Shown here: one piece after another, positions 5,387 to 5,716 of the stretch
Numbering within the stretch: position 1 is the stretch's first letter
How the letters are laid out: every line of letters starts with the position of its first letter
DNA from: an uncultured Oscillospiraceae bacterium
GTDB lineage: Bacteria; Bacillota; Clostridia; Oscillospirales; Oscillospiraceae
DNA: 5,716 nucleotides
Reading direction: 5' to 3'
Assembly: GCA_934589665.1 (NCBI GenBank)
Contig: CAKTOJ010000098.1
Coordinates: 1 to 5,716, forward strand
Program-made: the position numbers and the translations under genes
The notes under the pieces: generated by a model
Seen by the model: the letters and a program-made list of their open reading frames with translations, nothing else
Told to the model about the DNA's origin: nothing
Databases searched by the model: none

Positions 5387-5716
5387 CTACCTTTTCTCGG
5401 AGAAATTTACGCCCTCGTGCAGATGGCCGCCTGTGTCCTTGTAGGAGTACGAGCCGTCCGGCTGCTTGTTGAACTTTGCACCGTCCTTGAGGACATAGGC
5501 GCGGTTCTCCGAGGACTTGCCGCGCGCAATATCACGATGGAACGAGGGAAAGCGGGTATCAACCTGTGTATGGGTCAGGCCGTTTTCACACACGAAATAG
5601 ATGTGCGTGTGCAGCGTCTCGCACTCGTCGCCCTTTTCGTCGCACATACACCAGTACAGGAGAGCGGGCAGGTCGTTGACCGCCGCTTTGATGCGGGCAT
5701 GGTCGAAGCCATGCTC
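5387..5716 (-). CDS. Rolling-circle Rep, HUH endonuclease half (5' end outside window, 3' end frameshifted)
   Basis: The frame is open from the right edge to a TAG at 5387, 109 residues. It encodes the nicking domain of a CRESS-type Rep: HTHIYFV (36-42) is the metal-binding HUH motif 2 with His36 and His38, and NRAYVLKDG (71-79) is motif 3 with nucleophile Tyr74 and Lys77. The part before it, EHGFDHARIK and LLYWCMCDEKGDE, matches the conserved run between motifs 1 and 2. Motif 1 must lie beyond 5716. An internal ATG at 5647 is not the real start because homology extends upstream. The domain would nick single-stranded DNA at the origin and stay covalently bound through Tyr74. The frame ends right after GVNFSEKR, where the helicase half continues in the -1 frame, so the protein is separated from its motor domain. 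Confidence 0.78.
   Translation of the reverse strand, partial: EHGFDHARIKAAVNDLPALLYWCMCDEKGDECETLHTHIYFVCENGLTHTQVDTRFPSFHRDIARGKSSENRAYVLKDGAKFNKQPDGSYSYKDTGGHLHEGVNFSEKR

Larger units (their letters stand above)
4833..5716 (-). mobile_element. Remnant of an integrated CRESS-like plasmid or phage element (partial)
   Basis: This groups the split Rep gene and the terminal hairpin. Bacterial plasmids and integrated elements with HUH plus superfamily 3 Reps are known in Firmicutes, so a Rep gene beside chromosomal genes and an IS fragment suggests an integrated copy. Its right boundary lies outside the window, and no capsid, mobilisation or integrase gene is visible here. Confidence 0.5.

Noticed and set aside
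5385..5396. Programmed -1 ribosomal frameshift in rep
   Set aside because: The site G AAA AGG lacks the X XXY YYZ slippery pattern, having only four A residues, and I saw no strong stem just downstream. Mutation, deletion or a read error is the simpler explanation, although programmed shifting is not fully excluded.
4767..5444. 225-codon plus-strand open frame across the Rep region
   Set aside because: It is antisense to the Rep helicase domain, which has complete Walker A, Walker B and motif C. The frame also crosses the hairpin and IS30 junction, which no real gene is likely to do.
1..5716. CRISPR array, tRNA or rRNA genes
   Set aside because: No regularly spaced repeats, cloverleaf-like sequences with CCA-type ends or conserved rRNA segments were seen on either strand.

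Overview
The window looks like chromosomal DNA of a GC-rich gut Firmicute, most likely of the Oscillospiraceae/Ruminococcaceae type. This is inferred from the very high third-position GC, strong AGGAGG-type ribosome binding sites, a protein at the left edge that resembles a family I know from such genomes, and a Rep/IS30 pair of clostridial type. Every gene I accept lies on the minus strand, so the window is transcribed from right to left. Long open frames on the plus strand are antisense shadows of GC-rich genes.

In transcription order, the right end (5716-4833) holds a plasmid- or virus-like rolling-circle replication gene. An HUH endonuclease domain is cut by the window edge, followed by a superfamily 3 helicase domain in another reading frame, so the gene is split and probably dead. 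It ends at a GC-rich 14-bp hairpin (4833-4864). Directly abutting this is the last third of an IS30-family transposase with its terminal sequence (about 4831-4468). This block is a degraded mobile-element scar.

The scar lies just upstream of a two-component system. An OmpR/PhoB-type response regulator (4357-3647) overlaps by 11 bases a six-helix membrane sensor histidine kinase (3657-1771). Next, behind a hairpin that looks like a terminator or attenuator (1670-1717), comes a membrane family 2 glycosyltransferase (1665-433) of the processive BcsA/HAS type. Last comes the first 113 codons of a conserved protein of unknown role (341-1), with its own likely promoter.

A working model is that the regulator pair senses an envelope condition and controls itself, the glycosyltransferase and perhaps the last gene. 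Similar direct repeats with an 11-bp period (TTAA-type half sites) lie upstream of all three transcription units. The IS30 end places an outward-facing TTGACA hexamer in front of the regulator. The regulon idea is inference from sequence pattern only.
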